A DNA stretch of 64,000 nucleotides from Eleginops maclovinus (taxonomy: Eukaryota; Chordata; Actinopteri; Perciformes; Eleginopidae): positions 5,870,521-5,934,520 of the forward strand of contig NC_086368.1 in NCBI RefSeq assembly GCF_036324505.1, in the 5' to 3' direction. The notes beneath the pieces are model-generated. The model ran no database searches. It was not told the DNA's origin and saw nothing but the letters and a program-made list of their open reading frames with translations. The translations under genes and the position numbers were made by a program. Positions 24,564-40,100 of the stretch are shown here, piece by piece. Position 1 is the first letter of the stretch. Each line of letters opens with the position of its first letter.

Positions 24564-24648
24564 CTGCAAGTGAATGCACAGTTATAGGCTTCCTCCTCCC
24601 TCTTTCTTTTTTGTTCTTCATGTTCTTCTTCTTTGTGGGTGCTGACAT
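24564..24648 (-). pseudogene. Possible hAT-type N-terminal exon
   Basis: On the minus strand, ATG 24648 opens MSAPTKKKNMKNKKERGRRK and ends with VHSLA plus one base at a donor-like GTATAT. The exon is 85 nt with a phase 1 end. The Lys/Arg-rich start and the SLAG donor junction resemble the hAT element C exon at 11752-11830. No other transposase piece was found nearby, so this may be chance. Confidence 0.28.
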
Positions 24649-25190
24649 ACTTTATATCAGCCTCTATAAATGTCTCAGGGGATTCCCATTTATTTTCATT
24701 TCAGGCCTTAACTCTTTAGAGCACATTAGTAAAAATGTAGCACCCATCAATTTGAAGCTAATTACATTTGTCTTTTATCTTTGAACATCAAGGAGGAAAT
24801 AACCTGCTGACTGTTCTCCAGGGTGTATCTGTTTCAAAGGTTCAAGTGATGGATGGCGACATCTTTGTCATTCCAAAGTGTGTGTGTGTATGTGTGTGTG
24901 TGTGTGTGTTTTCATGTGTGTGTTGACATGTGTTAACATTCAAATTGTATTTTATATATTAATTTTGTCCTTTTTGTGACAAATCCTGAAATACATACAA
25001 ATCAGAGTGTATCTATGAAGATGATAACATTCATATTATCACTGTTAAAATGTGCTTTTTTCATCATTCAAGGGATAGCCAAAATATACATTTTATATTG
25101 ATAAAGTTATATAAGACTACATATTGTGTTCTTAATATTGCATAAGGGCTGTCTTTTTCTGATTTTAAAGACTGCATTACACTAGAGCAG
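24649..25190. other. No gene recognised
   Basis: Contains a short TG-rich stretch near 24880-24925; otherwise unremarkable. Confidence 0.4.
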
Positions 25191-25265
25191 AGGTGTCCAA
25201 ACTACGGCCCAGGGGCCAACGGTGGCCGATGATCCATTTTGAATCGGCCCTCAGCTAATTCTAAA
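25191..25265 (+). repeat. hAT MITE terminus
   Basis: CAGAGGTGTCCAAACTACGG followed by GGCCC blocks is a typical hAT MITE start. It is preceded by CACTAGAG, which resembles the CTCTAGAG target octamer used by element A. The opposite terminus was not found. Confidence 0.5.
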
Positions 25266-25599
25266 AGTATAATGGAGTATGGACCACACATGAAACTTGT
25301 GCTTGTCTTATGTTGTAGTTCTTAAATATAAATGTTGAAATATATTACACAGTATTAATATGTCAATAAGTGTAGTTTTTCAAATAAATTCACTCAATCT
25401 TAGTTGATAATAAAAGCCCAATAAACTATTCACATAATATTATGTTTTAAGGAATGAGCTGCAAACACTTTTTGTAACAAAATAACGAGACTCAATGGAG
25501 AGCTGTGATGTAGGCTGCTTTTTTTTTTTCTTAAAGCCTATTCAATTATTTAGTATAATTTACCTACAACCGATTGATTTTCCTAACTTTTAACTCGTA

Positions 25600-25790
25600 C
25601 ATTCTGCATTTGACCCATCCTAGTGTTAGGAGCAGTAGACTAGCATTATATACGGAGCCCGGGGAGCAATGTAGGGAACGGTGCCTTGCTCAGGGACACC
25701 TCGGTAGCACTTGGTCTTTCAAGGACTTGATCTGGTGACCTTCCAGTTCTTAAGCCAAGTCCCTTTGGACTTCGCCACCACCGCCCTAAT
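25600..25790 (-). repeat. tRNA-derived SINE
   Basis: On the minus strand the order is GGCGGTGGTGGCGAAGTCC (A-box region), AGATCAAGTCC (B-box-like), then GGTGTCCCTGAGCAAGGCAC and TTGCTCCCCGG. This order is typical of a common teleost SINE body. It is diverged and shows no target duplication that I can define. Confidence 0.6.
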
Positions 25791-28793
<3,003 letters not shown>

Positions 28794-29029
28794 TACAGCT
28801 CTGGAAAAAATTAAAAGACCACTCCACATTTTTCTTAAAATCTCATTCTCTACATGTATGGCAGCCATTACAGTGTCTGTTGAATTCCAACACAGACAAA
28901 TGTTTTCAGTAGTTTATAGAATACAATAAAAATAACAAATACATTTTAAATCCATGACAAACCTATAAATAGTAAAACAGGAGAAACTGATAATTCTGAA
29001 GAGGTCTGTTAATTTCTTCCGGAGCTGTA
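28794..29029 (+). mobile_element. Dispersed TA-flanked MITE, copy 2
   Basis: The ends TACAGCTCTGGAAAAAATTA and (reverse complement) TACAGCTCCGGAAGAAATTA are inverted repeats with TA at the edges. Internal landmarks ACATGTATGGCAGCC, GAATTCCAACACAGA and AGTTTATAGAATACAATAA are shared with the copy at 52513. It is 236 bp, non-coding, and probably a Tc1/mariner MITE. Confidence 0.88.
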
Positions 29030-30239
29030 TTTAATGTAGTTAATGAATAAAATATACGTATACTGTATACATTGAGCTGGTTTGGTTCCCATTTAGATGA
29101 ACACTGCCACATTTGTGGAAAGCTGCACTGAGTATTTATCATACGTTAATTGGACTTCGGTTCTTTCCTTTTAGCTAACATTTAAGCTAACTTGTTGCTC
29201 TCGCCACCAATAGCCGCTCAGTTTAAACAATGTTGGGCCAAATATACGGGAAAGCAGATCAAACTTCAACGGTGGTATTCTTTCTGGATGTGCAGTAACT
29301 TAAACCAAGTTCAATAGTTAGTAAAGTTTTCTCATACACATATATGTTGTACTTTCTTATATAGTTGTTTAATAAGTTGTGTACTTTTTTTCAGGGAAGG
29401 AGAGTTTATCATACAGTAGGAGGTTTTAATAATAATCGTTGCAATTTCAAGGGGAGCTGATTAGAGCAAAAAAGTCTGAATACCATCAACAAAAAAAACA
29501 CTACCTGCTAACATATTTTCCAAATCAAATAGATCACCTTGTACAACATTTGAAAAAGGAAACAGTTTTCAATATCTTCAAAACAACCCTCTCTCAACGT
29601 AGGATTGAAGTCCTGAAACCAAGCCGACAGAGGCAGCCAACTCCAGATACCCATAAAAGATCTCCTTACTTAATGTCTCTCTTTTTATTATTTTACCACA
29701 GGCCACAGTTTACTCTGTCCAACCCTTAAAATGGCTGTGGCTGCAAAACATCTACATAAAAATGACAACCAGGCTTAATGTGGAAGCTATAAAGTCACAA
29801 GAGGGATTCAATTATTGTTAAATGTGTTGGGAGGGAAACAAATTAAAACCTTGTATCTCAATAGAGTCTGCTCTGTGAATCTAGGCTAGAGGGGAGACAA
29901 CGTAGAGTAAAGTTAGCATGTGGTATGAAATCATAGAAATAACCAATATCTTTTATGAGTACTATGAAAAACAATCTGCTTGGCTGAAGTAGATCCTAAA
30001 CAGCCAAAATATCAAAATGTTCAGAGTTTGTTCCCCTGTTACCCTTATTTGATTCCAATAAAATCAAAATAAATAGCTTAAACATCCAAAAGACATAACT
30101 TTTGTTGTAAAAACTGACATAAAACCTTGATGGTGCAATCCAAGCACATTTAAATGTAACTACAATTCTGAAGCTCCCATTATTAATGCCTAATGTTTCC
30201 ACTGTACTGGCAAACCAATTTTAGCTGTTGCTCTTAACC
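29030..30239. other. No gene recognised
   Basis: The 96-codon open frame at 29439-29729 has no recognisable domain. No repeats were defined. Confidence 0.4.
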
Positions 30240-30375
30240 TGAACAAATGACAAGGAGCAGCAGGATTTAGTGTCTTGCTCAAAGGAACTTTAGAGATAGA
30301 TCCATTAGATGCTGCAAAGATAAACCTGTGACCTTTATTTTAGGAGGTTTTACTTATCTTTTAGGCCACCCTGAC
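30240..30375 (-). repeat. SINE-like remnant
   Basis: GTCTTGCTCAAAGGAACTTT and a following GTGACC segment parallel the tail and body of the SINE-like repeats at 18975 and 25600. It is diverged and partial. Confidence 0.4.
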
Positions 30376-31208
30376 TGCGGGAAAAAAACCCTCCTGTTTC
30401 AGAGGTATGAGTTTGTCTTTCAACAGCGATATGTGATTCTAATTCAGACATGTGGCCATGCTGCTCTTTTAAAGGATACTCTTAGTCCAATATGTCTACT
30501 ACAAATAGATTTATATGATTTCCTGTGAAAAATGTTTGAAGGCATCTGCTGAGTTCAGAAAAAACATTATGAAGACATTTGTGAAAGAGACATTGGGGGT
30601 TACTCAAAGCTATTTAGTTTTTTTCGAACGTGACAAGACTAAAAATGTCTCTTTTAAATCACACTGCATCTTGGATCTGGTAACGAAGGCTGCAGTGAGT
30701 CAGTCAGCAAAAATATTTCAGTGCAGAAAAACAGAGACATGACATTAAACAAAGTTCGTCTGAAATGGAGAAACAAAACAAACAACTGAGCAAAACATGC
30801 AACTACATGAGTCAAGGTCAAACCACAACCCTCCATCCACATGTTGTGCATCATGGAATTTGTCCACTGGAATATGCCAATGTATTGAAATAACAGAGAG
30901 GACTGTAGATTGGGGAATTAATTGGATTGTTTTTAATGTATTTAGTTCAAAGAACATACCATTTATGTGGAGGAAGCAAAAGAAAAAAACATTTTCAAAA
31001 TGACAAAGCTTGCTTTCAAGTGATTTAAATGATTAATGTAATCCCCAAATTTGGACAATAACAAAAAGGAAAAACGCTCTCTTTGGTCTTGATTTGTCAT
31101 AAACAACATAAAAGCCTAAATGGAAAATGACTCTGTATTTAGCGATCAGTGCATTTTACAACTTTTAGGACCTCACGATTTAAAAGGTTAGGGTTAGGGC
31201 TTCTCATA
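30376..31208. other. No gene recognised
   Basis: No coding evidence. A short GGTTAGGGTTAGGGC telomere-like motif lies at about 31186-31200, directly beside the Tc1 insertion. Confidence 0.4.
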
Positions 31209-32655
31209 CAGTATCTCACAAAATTGAGTACACCCCTCACATTTTTGTAAACATTTCATTATATCTTTTCATGGGACAACACTAAAGATATGACACTTTG
31301 ATACAACGTAAAGTTGTCAGTGTACAGCTTGTATAACAGTGTAACTTTGCTGTGCCCTCAAAATAACTCAACACGCAGCCATTAATGTCTAAACCGCTGG
31401 CAACAAAAGTGAGTGCACCCCAAAGTGAAAATGGCCAAATTGTGCCCAAAGTGTCAATATTTTGTGTGGCCACCATTATTTTCCAGAGCTGCCTTAACTC
31501 TCTTGGGCATAGAGTTCACTAGAGCTTCACAAGCTGCCACTGGAATCCTCTTCCACTCCTCCATGACGACATCACGGAGCTGGTGGATGTTAGAGACCTT
31601 GCACTCCTCCAGCTTCTGTTTGAGGATACCCCACAGATGCTCAATAGGGTTTAGGTCTGGAGACATGCTTGGCCAGTCCATCACCTTTACCCTCAGTTTC
31701 TTTAGCAAGGCAGTGGTCATCTTGGAGGTGTGTTTGGGGTCGTTATAATGTTGAAATACTGCCCTGCGGCCCAGTTTCCGAAGGGAGGGGATCATGCTCT
31801 GCTTTAGTATGTCACAGTACGTTGGCATTCATGGTTCCCTCAATGAACTGTAGCTCCCCACAGTCGGCAGCACTCATGCAGTCCCAAAACCATGACACTC
31901 CCACCATCATGCTTGACTGTAGGCAAGACACACTTGTCTTCCTACTCCTCACTTGGTTGCCGCCACACACGCTTGACACCATCTGAACCAAATAAGTTTA
32001 TCTGGGTCTCATCAGACCACATGACATGGTTCCAGTAATCCATGTCCTTAGTCTGCTTGTCTTCAGCAAACTGTTTGCCGGCCTTCTTGTGCATCATCTT
32101 TAGAAGAGTCTTCTTTCTGGGACGACAGCAATGCAGACTAGTTTGATACAGTGTGTTATGTGTATGGTCTGAGCACTGACAGACTGACCCCCACCCCTTT
32201 AACCTCTGCAGCAATGCTGGCAGCAGTTGTACGTCTATTTTCAAGAGACAACCTCTGGATATGACGCTGAGCACGTGCACTTAACCTCTTTGGTCGACCA
32301 TGGCAGTGACCAGTATGAGAGAGGGTGAGAGCGATAACATCAAAGTTAACACACCTGCTCCCCATTCACACCTGAGACCTTGTAACACTAACGAGTCACA
32401 TGACACCGGGGAGGGAAAATGGCGAGTTGGCCATTGGCCATTTTCACTTTGGGGTGTACTCACTTTTGTTGCCAGCGGTTTAGACATTAATGGCTGTGTG
32501 TTGAGTTATTTTGAGGGCACATCAAATTTACATTATTATACAAGCTGAACACTGACTACTTTACATTGTATCAAAGTGTCATCTCTTCAGTGTTGTCCCA
32601 TGAAAAGATATAATAACATATTTACAAAAATGTGTATTTAACAAAATGTTGTTAA
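31209..32655 (-). mobile_element. Tc1-like transposon, degraded
   Basis: Long inverted repeats of about 200 bp flank a minus-strand transposase. Landmarks such as TCTTTTCATGGGACAACACT, CCATTAATGTCTAAACCGCT and GGCAACAAAAGTGAGT occur near 31265-31412 and, inverted, near 32455-32610. The left edge is TA at 31207-31208 followed by CAGTATCTCAC. The outer 25 bp or so of the right repeat is strongly diverged, so the right edge is approximate. Confidence 0.85.
31454..32365 (-). pseudogene. Tc1 transposase, frame-broken, catalytic Asp lost
   Basis: On the minus strand the pieces run GRPKRLSARAQRHIQRLSLE, then a frame break, RPRKKTLLKMMHKK, MDYWNHVMWSDETQINLFG and RVWRQPSEE, then a further break near 31830-31940 in what should be the VMVWG region, and finally [41 protein letters not shown] and NNGGHTKY. 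The first Asp (SDET) and the Glu (NPIEHLW) of the DDE triad remain. The second Asp of the usual QHDNDPKH motif is Tyr. The N-terminal helix-turn-helix part is missing. Family assignment is firm from motif order; activity is ruled out by the frame breaks. Confidence 0.88.
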
Positions 32656-34022
32656 ATACACCTTCAGTATTGCTTCTATCTCCACACAAGTTTTTTCAAC
32701 TTGACAATGAGTTCACTGTACTCAAGTGATCCACAGACACAAGACGTCACTACAATAAAGCACCTTTTGGGATCTGGTGGAACATAGGATTTGAATTACG
32801 GATTGGCATGCAGCCTAGAAACCGCTTCAAATTCATGATGCTATCATGTCAATATGGAGCAACACCTTGAGAAATGTTTGATCATAGAATTAGGTCAGTT
32901 CTGAAGGGGAAAGGGCATCTAACTTTAAAGTGTGGACACTAGGTGTACCTAAAAAGTGGTCGAAAAGTGTACAGTATACTGGTATATCTATATATCATGA
33001 CTATTTAAACTGGACAAATCATGTTTAATTGGAGAAAGATTTGTTTGTCTGTTTGAGTCATGTAGGTATGAAACATCCAATATTCTTGCTTAACAGTTAC
33101 TGGGCTGACCGAAAGGTTTATGATCAATCAAAATGTTTATATGCCTTATACTGACACTTTATCTACTGAATAACTTCACAACTGATTCTGTTTTTAACAC
33201 AGCCTTTTCATCTTACACTTGTAAATCACAGACTTCCTATGTACCTGACTCCTTATCCAAACAGGAACAACAAATCAATCACAAAGCATGGTAAGCTACA
33301 GTATAATCAAACTTTAAACACTCAGTTATGTTGCTCTCCAGTTTATTTTCCCTCTAGGGTTGGTCAAATGAAATCCACCGACTGCTTACATTTAATATGA
33401 TTGCCATAGAAAACCAATTTGATCAGCACAGGGAGAGACAGTAAACATTGAAAATAAAAGAAGAGACTGAACAACAATAGATAGAACCAGGAGGAGGGGG
33501 CTAAAGATCAAGCTGCAAATATGGAACCACTTAGGCCCTGAGAGCACGTAAAGGGTTAAAGATGGCTACGGGATAAGTGGAGCTCGTTTATCGCAAATTT
33601 GACAGTGGTAGTTAAATCGTGAGTTTTCCCTCCAAGCTGCCAGTCTGGGGAAGCAGACAAGGCTCTCTACTCTCCTCACCTCTGCTCTTTCAAACTTTCA
33701 TGAGCTCCTCTTTTGTTGTTTATGTTTGCCTGTCTCCTCATCTTAGCCCTGAATCTTCTGCATGAAATAGAACGAAGAAGAAGAAGAAGAGGATTTCCTT
33801 CTGTCTCGCCTCTCACCTTTACACTAATCTTTTTCAGCGCTGTTTTGGGCCTGCAAGATTATATTCTCCATCCATCCCATTATCTTTTAAACCCCGTCTT
33901 TTCCCCCTTTTTTCATTTCTTTCTGTCCCTCGCTGTGGAACTTAATCTCCAACCTGCCACCCCTGGAGTCCTCGCAGATGTCCGCAGCCTGGCGCTGAAG
34001 CGGGCGCTTGCCAGCAGCCCAG
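32656..34022. other. Upstream region and probable 5' UTR of the R-spondin gene
   Basis: No recognisable exon lies in 32656-33600. The stretch from about 33630 is pyrimidine-rich (CTCTCCTCACCTCTGCTCTT) and is a plausible 5' UTR leading into ATG 34023. An out-of-frame upstream ORF (33713-34066) overlaps the start but shows no domain. No TATA box or transcription start can be fixed. Confidence 0.35.
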
Positions 34023-34107
34023 ATGCATTTGCAACTCTTTGCCATTGTGATTATCTTCCTGTGTGAGGTGATCAAAATGGGCTCTGGCACCGTGCAGAAG
34101 CAAAGTG
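34023..34107 (+). CDS. rspo4: rspo4 exon 1: signal peptide
   Basis: ATG 34023 opens [20 protein letters not shown] and the exon ends AAG CAA AGT G before a consensus donor, GTGAGT. The hydrophobic core LFAIVIIFL is a signal-peptide core, and the start resembles RSPO2/3 first exons (MHLRL, MQFRLF). The end phase 1 matches exon 2 at 43636. The Kozak context is weak. A second in-frame Met at residue 19 lies after the hydrophobic core and would remove it. Confidence 0.75.
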
Positions 34108-37100
34108 GTGAGTAGGCTGGGAAAACAAACCTTATTAAATGCAGTAACTTTTATTTTTAAGCGTCACTGAGCTGATATTCCACATGATGGAACCTTCCGG
34201 GTTCTACACATCATGCAAAAAGTAAACGCAAAGAAATGGTTATTATAAAATGGATTTACTATAATTATTTTACAATGTGATATATTTACAAATCGATAAG
34301 TATGATTGAATATTTGGGAACAGCATTAATAGTGTCTTTTTATGTAACACATGGTACATTAGATATCAGGTTTTGGTGAAAAGTGCAGAAATGTATTTTC
34401 CTTACCGTTAATTTACGTCTAATCTGTGTGACCCTTTAACAAAATCCACCACTGCATTAGACTTTGAAACGGTAATATTTCATCATCGTTTCCGTCCATT
34501 GCTACAAATTCAGAAATCAACGAATTTTAAAATAGTTTTTCGGGAGAAGTTGAATCTAGATCGTCTTTAAATCTTGACCATGATGTCACCACAAGTTACA
34601 TTTTCTCAGTTATCAGGGGTTGGATTGTCACTCCTTGTAAAGCTCTGCACCAGCGGACATTCCACAGTTGTTGGAAATTCTCCTTGAAACCATATTTGTG
34701 GCTAATGACTCTTAATAAAACCCCACACCCTCTGAAAACACTCTCACCACAGCCTCACAGGTATGTGGTGACCCTCACGCTCACCAGTGTCTGGCATTTC
34801 CTCAGGAATTTGGAACTAATAGAGGGGGATCCGGTCTCAATTACACCGTCATTTTAGCTTCCGACATTTCCACACCGACCCCATAAGCCGAGCAGAGATG
34901 AGGCGTTAGGAAATGTTGAGGGGGGGCTGCATTAAGCCATCAGGTTCCACTGACTCTCATTCAGGGTAACTGCTTGTGACAGCTAGATTACACACTTTCA
35001 ATAATACCAGGTTTTAGAATTGACTGGCTGACTATCAGAGGAAAAACATATAGCACAACTGCTACTCAATGCAATATTTTGCAGAAAATGGCATGCTCAA
35101 TTAAGAGTTGATAATAGATAACCTATTACAAAAATCTGAATTTAAATAATATTAGATAATTGATCAAAATAAAGCAGCACAATTTGGAAAATAATATTTT
35201 GCATTGCAACTGCAATATGATTTGCGATATTTGAGAGATTGATCATATTCATCATCATTAAAAATTATGTTGAAACAAGCATGCTTTACATTTTTAAGCG
35301 GTTTTGTACCAAACGCATATTTTTAATTAAATCTGTGGGTGGGGCTTTGGGGCAGCGCCATAATGCTTCATCCAACATTATAATTTCACATATTTTACTA
35401 CTATCAAATATTTAGACTAGTGTAATATCCGTATTTTGTTTTTAATGTATTTAATTGCAATGAAAATTATTCAAACGTCGGTTCAAAAGTAGATGGAAAC
35501 ATTAAATATCCCAAAAAAAACGGATACAACGAATGCATTGTCTCAAGGCAGTACTAAAGAATTGGACAAATGTTTAAAAATGTATGTATAAATTTGAAAC
35601 ATACACAAGTTGAGCATGATATTGTGCAAAGTTTTATAAAATTACAATGAAAATGTTGCCTGAAATGACTTTTTTGAGTCTTGGATGAAGGCACTTGACG
35701 CTAATAGATCAGAACAGCTTAAATCTAGACACCATTTTTAGGTCTAAAGGGTCAAATGCTGGTCGTTGGCGCGACAGGTTGACCTGCTGTCAGAATGCAT
35801 CACTTCACACGGGAGGGATTTATGTTGTCAGTTGATTCTCCCCTTCCCCCCTTCATTCCCCCCATACCCCTTTTTCCTTTCCTTTATTTACCTCTTTTCT
35901 CCACCTCTCCCACCCTTTCGCCCTCACTCACATCTGGACCTGGTTCTTTAAGCTGTTAAAACTCACACACACACATTGGCAGAGGTTTGAAGTGTTTCAG
36001 AGCTGGAAAATTGAACTGTAAAAGCCGGAGGTTGAGCCCATCATTTTGTCCATTAGTGTTTCTGTAAGCTTACTGTGGGTAATTGTGAGCACCTGTGAAA
36101 ATTCAGAGGGAGTGAGACTGATCAACATTTTAGATAAAATGCTTCCCTGCTTGAGTATCCAGATTCCAGCGATGGCTTTCCGCCACTTCCCACATATTTT
36201 ATTTAATATTGTGGACTAATTCAGATAATCTTCATAATACAATACGATAAATCAGGAATTAAACTAAACTGATCTGTACTAGCATTAAACAGTGTGGAAG
36301 TATAAATATGACCCTTTAAAAATACTTTAAGAAAAGGCCTGATTTCAAATTCAGTAGTATTGAAGTAAAATGTACTCAAAGTATTAAAGGTAAAAGTACT
36401 CTTAGTGCAGAATGGCTACTTTAAACATGATTCTGTTATTTATTTATTTATAACATACCTGAAAGAGCATTTCACATTACAGCATGTCAAATTAGAGACA
36501 ATTTCAGATACTGTATATACTATACAACTACATCATACCATATGTTGTCATCGCTAAGCGGTTGAGCAATCACAAGAGTGCTGGATTTTGGCTCTGCTCT
36601 GATAAAGCACTTTTTAAACTTTAAAGCATGTCAACATGTCACAGCAGAGGCACAAAATACAATAATGAGCATAATATGGCCCCTTTAATCACATAGGGAC
36701 TCAATTCTTTGTCAGAACATGTGTGACAGCAGTTAGAGCTCTCCTATAAGTGCATGTCATGTAATAATGAACCATCAGAAAAAAATGGGGGGGGGAAATT
36801 AAACAAGTGAGAAGACAAATTATTGACTGAGCTCTTGAGGAACATGGAGCAGTAACACATGGCATTATACTAACGAGCATAATGGGAATATAATCAAGAA
36901 AGCTTCAGTCTTATGATGACTTTCAAGTATTGCTAGGCAATATGGAATATTGTAAATATTATAATATTTGTATTAATTAAAAATTAATCAGAGGTGGGAG
37001 TAGTAATTTGCATACCTAAACTACAAAAAAAGTATTTATCATGCAGATTGGTCCATTTCAGAATAATATCTCTGATATGTTTTATAATGATTGATCATTA

Positions 37101-40100
37101 AAGTGTTCTCAGAGCTGGTAAAGGTGCAGCTAGTTTTAATGGCTTTGTATACTGCAGGGTAGCTGCTGGATTTACTCCAGGTGAACTAAAGCCTGATTTA
37201 AGGGTTGATTATATTTACCATCATTAATCCATATCTGTAAAGTAACTAAAGGTATTTAATAAATGTAGTGGAGTAAAGGTACACCATAAGTAAGTAGGTA
37301 AGTAGCATAAAATGGACATTATCAACTAAATTATCTTAAAATTGCACTGTACTTGTATGTAAATAATTATCAGTAATGTGGATTTAGTGACATAGTGTTA
37401 AAAAATAAATAAAGATTCCCATCATACTGTCATGCAGCCTTTCAATCAGGAAGGCAACACTTATCAAACAATATGACAATATGTAGTCTCATTTCACAAA
37501 ATCAATATTATATTGATTTATTACCCAGCCCTGAAGGTCAACAGATGCCTTGTTGTGTTTTGTATTAGCTTGTAATCATGCTAAATAAAAAATCTAATTT
37601 GGACTCATTTATCTTAAGGTATGTGTTATAGACATCTCAGTAGAAACACAAGAATGAAAGCTGCTTAACGCATTGTCACACTGGAGAAAACCATCCTGTG
37701 GTGTGAGAAAGAAGATGTAACACACGCTCCTCTGACTTCCCTCCGTCACGTGGTGAAAAATGTGCTCAACAACAGCACATCTTTCACACAACTGCTATCA
37801 ATTGTCTGGATACCAACACATGGGTCATTAGGGACTGCACATCTTGTGTTGTTTTAATACGTCAACCTCCACCTGGCACGTTTTTCCTGTTAGTATACAC
37901 ATTGTGGTGCATTGTGGGTATTCTGGCACCGTCTACAGAAGCGGCCGCTGCTGTGTGTTACCATGAAATCACACCCTAAAACTGAATTATCGTGATTTTA
38001 CCTGAACGCCCCCTGTGATCTGCAATATGGATTAACTAACTTCATAGCATCTTATAAATTAGGTAATTGATTTGGAAACAAGTAATATTCACAGCTGACC
38101 TAAACATTTGCTCACAGCATACAATTTATATTTCAATAAACATTGTTAAAGTAATAGCTACGATCATGGTCAATAAGGCTTAAATTTAAGGTTATTAATG
38201 ATGGCAAGAAGATTACCATTTTAATATCTGCTTGCAGCTTTACTAAAGCTAAGATACTCTGACATAAGATATCATATGTTGCATTGAAATTAGTATTTTT
38301 ATAGTACCTTTGGAACTGTTTCAGTTGTCACAACTCACAACCAAATATGTTATATCAAACTATATTGTCTTCGTTAACACCATTTTATCTTTCTTAACCA
38401 CTTTCTTTTTACCTTCAGCACATAATGTGAATTCAGTTTCAGGGTGGAACGCCTCTTTTAATCCCTAGCATGTTTCCCTGGAACCCCGACGGACCTTATT
38501 ACACCTGGTGCTTGTTAAAAACCCAGCAATCCCATGCAAGGGCAGAGGTCAGCGTTTTACGCTACCTAAACCTACCGCGCCTCTTAAAGTCCCTTAAGCC
38601 CGCAGATCGATAGCATATGTGCAGAGAACTGTTTCTCAGACGCTGAGTCCAGACCTCAGTCAAGGTCCAAAATCAGGGAAGTTAGTTGTTGTTGCGAAAT
38701 CTGCTCACTCTTCTTTACTTAGTGCTCACCTTTGGCAGCTCAATCACAAACTATTTATAACCTTGCTCAAGTCTTCTCAACAAATTCCTTTGACACATAT
38801 CCTTTACATGTGACGAAGGTCATTCCTACCTAAATAAGTAATTGTGAAACAATAAAGTATTTTCTCCTATCATTTGTCTCCATCTTTGGTGCTTTGTTGT
38901 TTCTGAACCACATTATTTCCCAGATAACCTCTGGCCTCTGACCATCTAATCCTCTAATGCTTGTTCCATGTTTTTCCTGTCAATTACATTTCCAAAGAGA
39001 TTTCTGAAGGTGTGTCCGATAAACAGGGATTAGCTACTTAACAGTTTACATTTCTAGGCCCTAATGTAATGATTGTTCCATAATGATAGTGTTTGTCCAA
39101 GTTCAAAGTGGTGCAGCTAGAATTTGTTTCCCTTAATCCACTGCACGTGGCTCAGTGTGTTTAGGGTGTTTGTAGGTAATTCCAGCTAGCTTAGCTGGTG
39201 TTAAGTAGTTTAGGTAGTTTAATGATGTTTATGCCACATCAACAACATATTTAGCTGAACTGCAGCTACTGTCTGTCTTCTTCTGCTGTTCCTGTTAGAG
39301 TTTACTTCCTGTCTGTCTTCTTCTAATGATCCAGTTAGAGTTTACTTCCTGTCTGTCTTCTTCTAATGTTCCCGTTAGAGTTTACTTCCTGTCTGTCTTC
39401 TTCTAATGATCCAGTTAGAGTTTACTTCCTGTCTGTCTTCTTCTAATGTTCCTGTTAGTGTTTACTTCCTGTCTGTCTTCTTCTAATGTTCCTGTTAGAG
39501 TTTACTTCCTGTCTGTCTGTTTCTAATGTTCCTGTTAGAGTTTACTTCCTGTCTGTCTTCTTCTAATGTTCCTGTTAGAGTTTACTTCCTGTCTGTCTGT
39601 TTCTAATGTTCCTGTTAGAGTTTACTTCCTGTCTGTCTTCTTCTAATGTTCCTGTTAGTGTTTACTTCCTGTCTGTCTTCTTCAGCTGTTCATGTAGTGT
39701 TTACTTCCTGTCTGTCTTCTTCTAATGTTCCTGTTACAGTTTACTTCCTGTCTGTCTGTTTCTAATGTTCCTGTTAGAGTTTACTTCCTGTCTGTCTTCT
39801 TCTAATGTTGTTGTTAGTGTTTACTTCCTGTCTGTCTTCTTCAGCTGTTCATGTAGTGTTTACTTCCTGTCTGTCTGTCTTCTTCTAATGTTCTTGTTAG
39901 TGTTTACTTCCTGTCTGTCTTCTTCAGCTGTTCATGTAGCGTTTACTTCCTGTCTGTCTTCTTCTAATGTTCCTGTTAGTGTTTACTTCCTGTCTGTCTG
40001 TTTTTAATGTTCCTGTTAGAGTTTACTTCCTGTCTGTCTTCTTCTAATGTTCTTGTTAGTGTTTACTTCCTGTCTGTCTTCTTCAGCTGTTCATGTAGTG

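Noticed and set aside
33713..34066. A 117-codon frame with a hydrophobic start overlapping rspo4 exon 1
   Set aside because: It is out of frame with the signal-peptide exon, lies in the probable 5' UTR, and has no domain. At most it is an upstream ORF.
39765..40007. An 80-codon frame with repeated CLSSS and VYFLSV motifs
   Set aside because: It is the translated minisatellite; unit length variants break the frame outside this stretch.
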